This document shows, piece by piece, positions 63,667 to 64,000 of a stretch of 64,000 bases of DNA. Location of the stretch: the NCBI GenBank assembly GCA_002352205.1, contig DEHZ01000012.1:1-64000 (forward strand), given 5' to 3'. The position numbers were made by a program, and so were the translations under genes. Under the pieces are notes generated by a model. It ran no database searches, was not told where the DNA came from, and worked only from the letters and a program-made list of their open reading frames with translations. This DNA comes from Flavobacterium sp. UBA2787. Lineage in GTDB: Bacteria > Bacteroidota > Bacteroidia > Flavobacteriales > Flavobacteriaceae. Each line of letters begins with the position of its first letter. The stretch's first letter is position 1.

Positions 63667-64000
63667 ATGAAAACTAATTTTTACCTCAACTCAAAAAATA
63701 TTACCCGCTTAGTTTTATTCTTTTCGGGAATGTTGTTAGTTTCTTGTGGTTCTTATCAAAATTCCTCTTATTATGACAATGATGGTGTGTACAGGAGTTC
63801 TAACGGAAACAGAGAAGTTGCATCCAACAATACAGAACAAAACAACACCAATCAAGCTTATCAAAATTATTTTAAATCAAAGCAATTAAATGCCGAAGAA
63901 GAAGTTTTTACCGACGTTGAAAGTTATTCCTCAGTAGATGATTCAACTGTAACTTCTGAGAGAAATTATGATTCTAATGCAGCATGGGGCTCTAATCCTT
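63667..64000 (+). CDS. Lipoprotein, 3' end outside window
   Basis: The open frame from ATG 63667 runs to the window end (111 codons). Lipoprotein signal MKTNFYLNSKNITRLVLFFS then GMLLVSCGSYQ with lipobox VSC, followed by a Ser/Asn/Tyr/Asp-rich region (SSYYDNDGVYRSSNGN). Similar proteins are widespread in Flavobacteriia; function unknown. Divergent from proS. Confidence 0.7.
   Translation, partial: MKTNFYLNSKNITRLVLFFSGMLLVSCGSYQNSSYYDNDGVYRSSNGNREVASNNTEQNNTNQAYQNYFKSKQLNAEEEVFTDVESYSSVDDSTVTSERNYDSNAAWGSNP

Overview
The window looks like a chromosomal segment of a Flavobacterium-type member of the Bacteroidota. Evidence seen in the sequence: AT-rich coding DNA, several secreted proteins ending in type IX secretion (T9SS) type A sorting domains, lipoproteins whose Cys is followed by acidic residues, promoters of the Bacteroidota form TTG-N17-23-TAnnTTTG, and clade-typical families (DUF349, DUF368, DUF6326, DUF6452/DUF6048, GH97). 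The exact species cannot be named from sequence alone.

Positions 1-21.8 kb are an accessory surface-protein region. It holds a 3'-truncated beta-helix protein, a secreted SGNH hydrolase with a PKD domain, a run of small membrane proteins with a trypsin-like lipoprotein, and four large minus-strand secreted proteins (beta-propeller/BNR types, a beta-helix, and one with three near-identical 81-residue repeats). A TPR-containing NarX-type histidine kinase follows, then a decayed remnant of what looks like its LuxR/NarL response regulator. A sixteen-base 7-2-7 palindrome, TACCTGA-N2-TCAGGTA or a variant, lies 45-57 nt upstream of three secreted-protein genes, with a fourth copy upstream of a lipoprotein gene.

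Positions 22-26.5 kb carry a Crp/Fnr-family regulator, two genes preceded by identical operator plus promoter arrangements (a likely local regulon), a collapsed outer-membrane protein gene, DUF6326, and a cassette-like stretch (DoxX-like protein, GNAT acetyltransferase) bounded by GTTGGC/GCCAAC spacers and degenerate repeats. Positions 26.5-31.5 kb form a phage- or plasmid-like module: AraC remnant, direct repeats, an 8-bp tandem array, a winged-helix replication-initiator-like gene overlapping a DnaC-like ATPase, three 175-bp repeats, then a convergent operon (unknown 251-aa protein, DUF5675, two holin-sized membrane proteins) and a divergent small DNA-binding protein.

From 31.6 kb to the end is mostly core genome: OstA/LptA-like protein, class III aminotransferase, TPR protein, two DUF368 (polyprenyl-phosphate translocase family) genes with aroE, DUF349 protein, LysE exporter, pyrD, cysteine desulfurase, GH97, Smr protein, rocD, SLC13 transporter, tandem lipoproteins, rlmD-DUF6452-DUF6048, thrC, a PAS kinase/receiver pair, rpsT, two tRNA-Glu genes, proS and a partial lipoprotein. 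Several of these genes have a TAnnTTTG box 4-5 nt before the start codon, suggesting leaderless transcripts.
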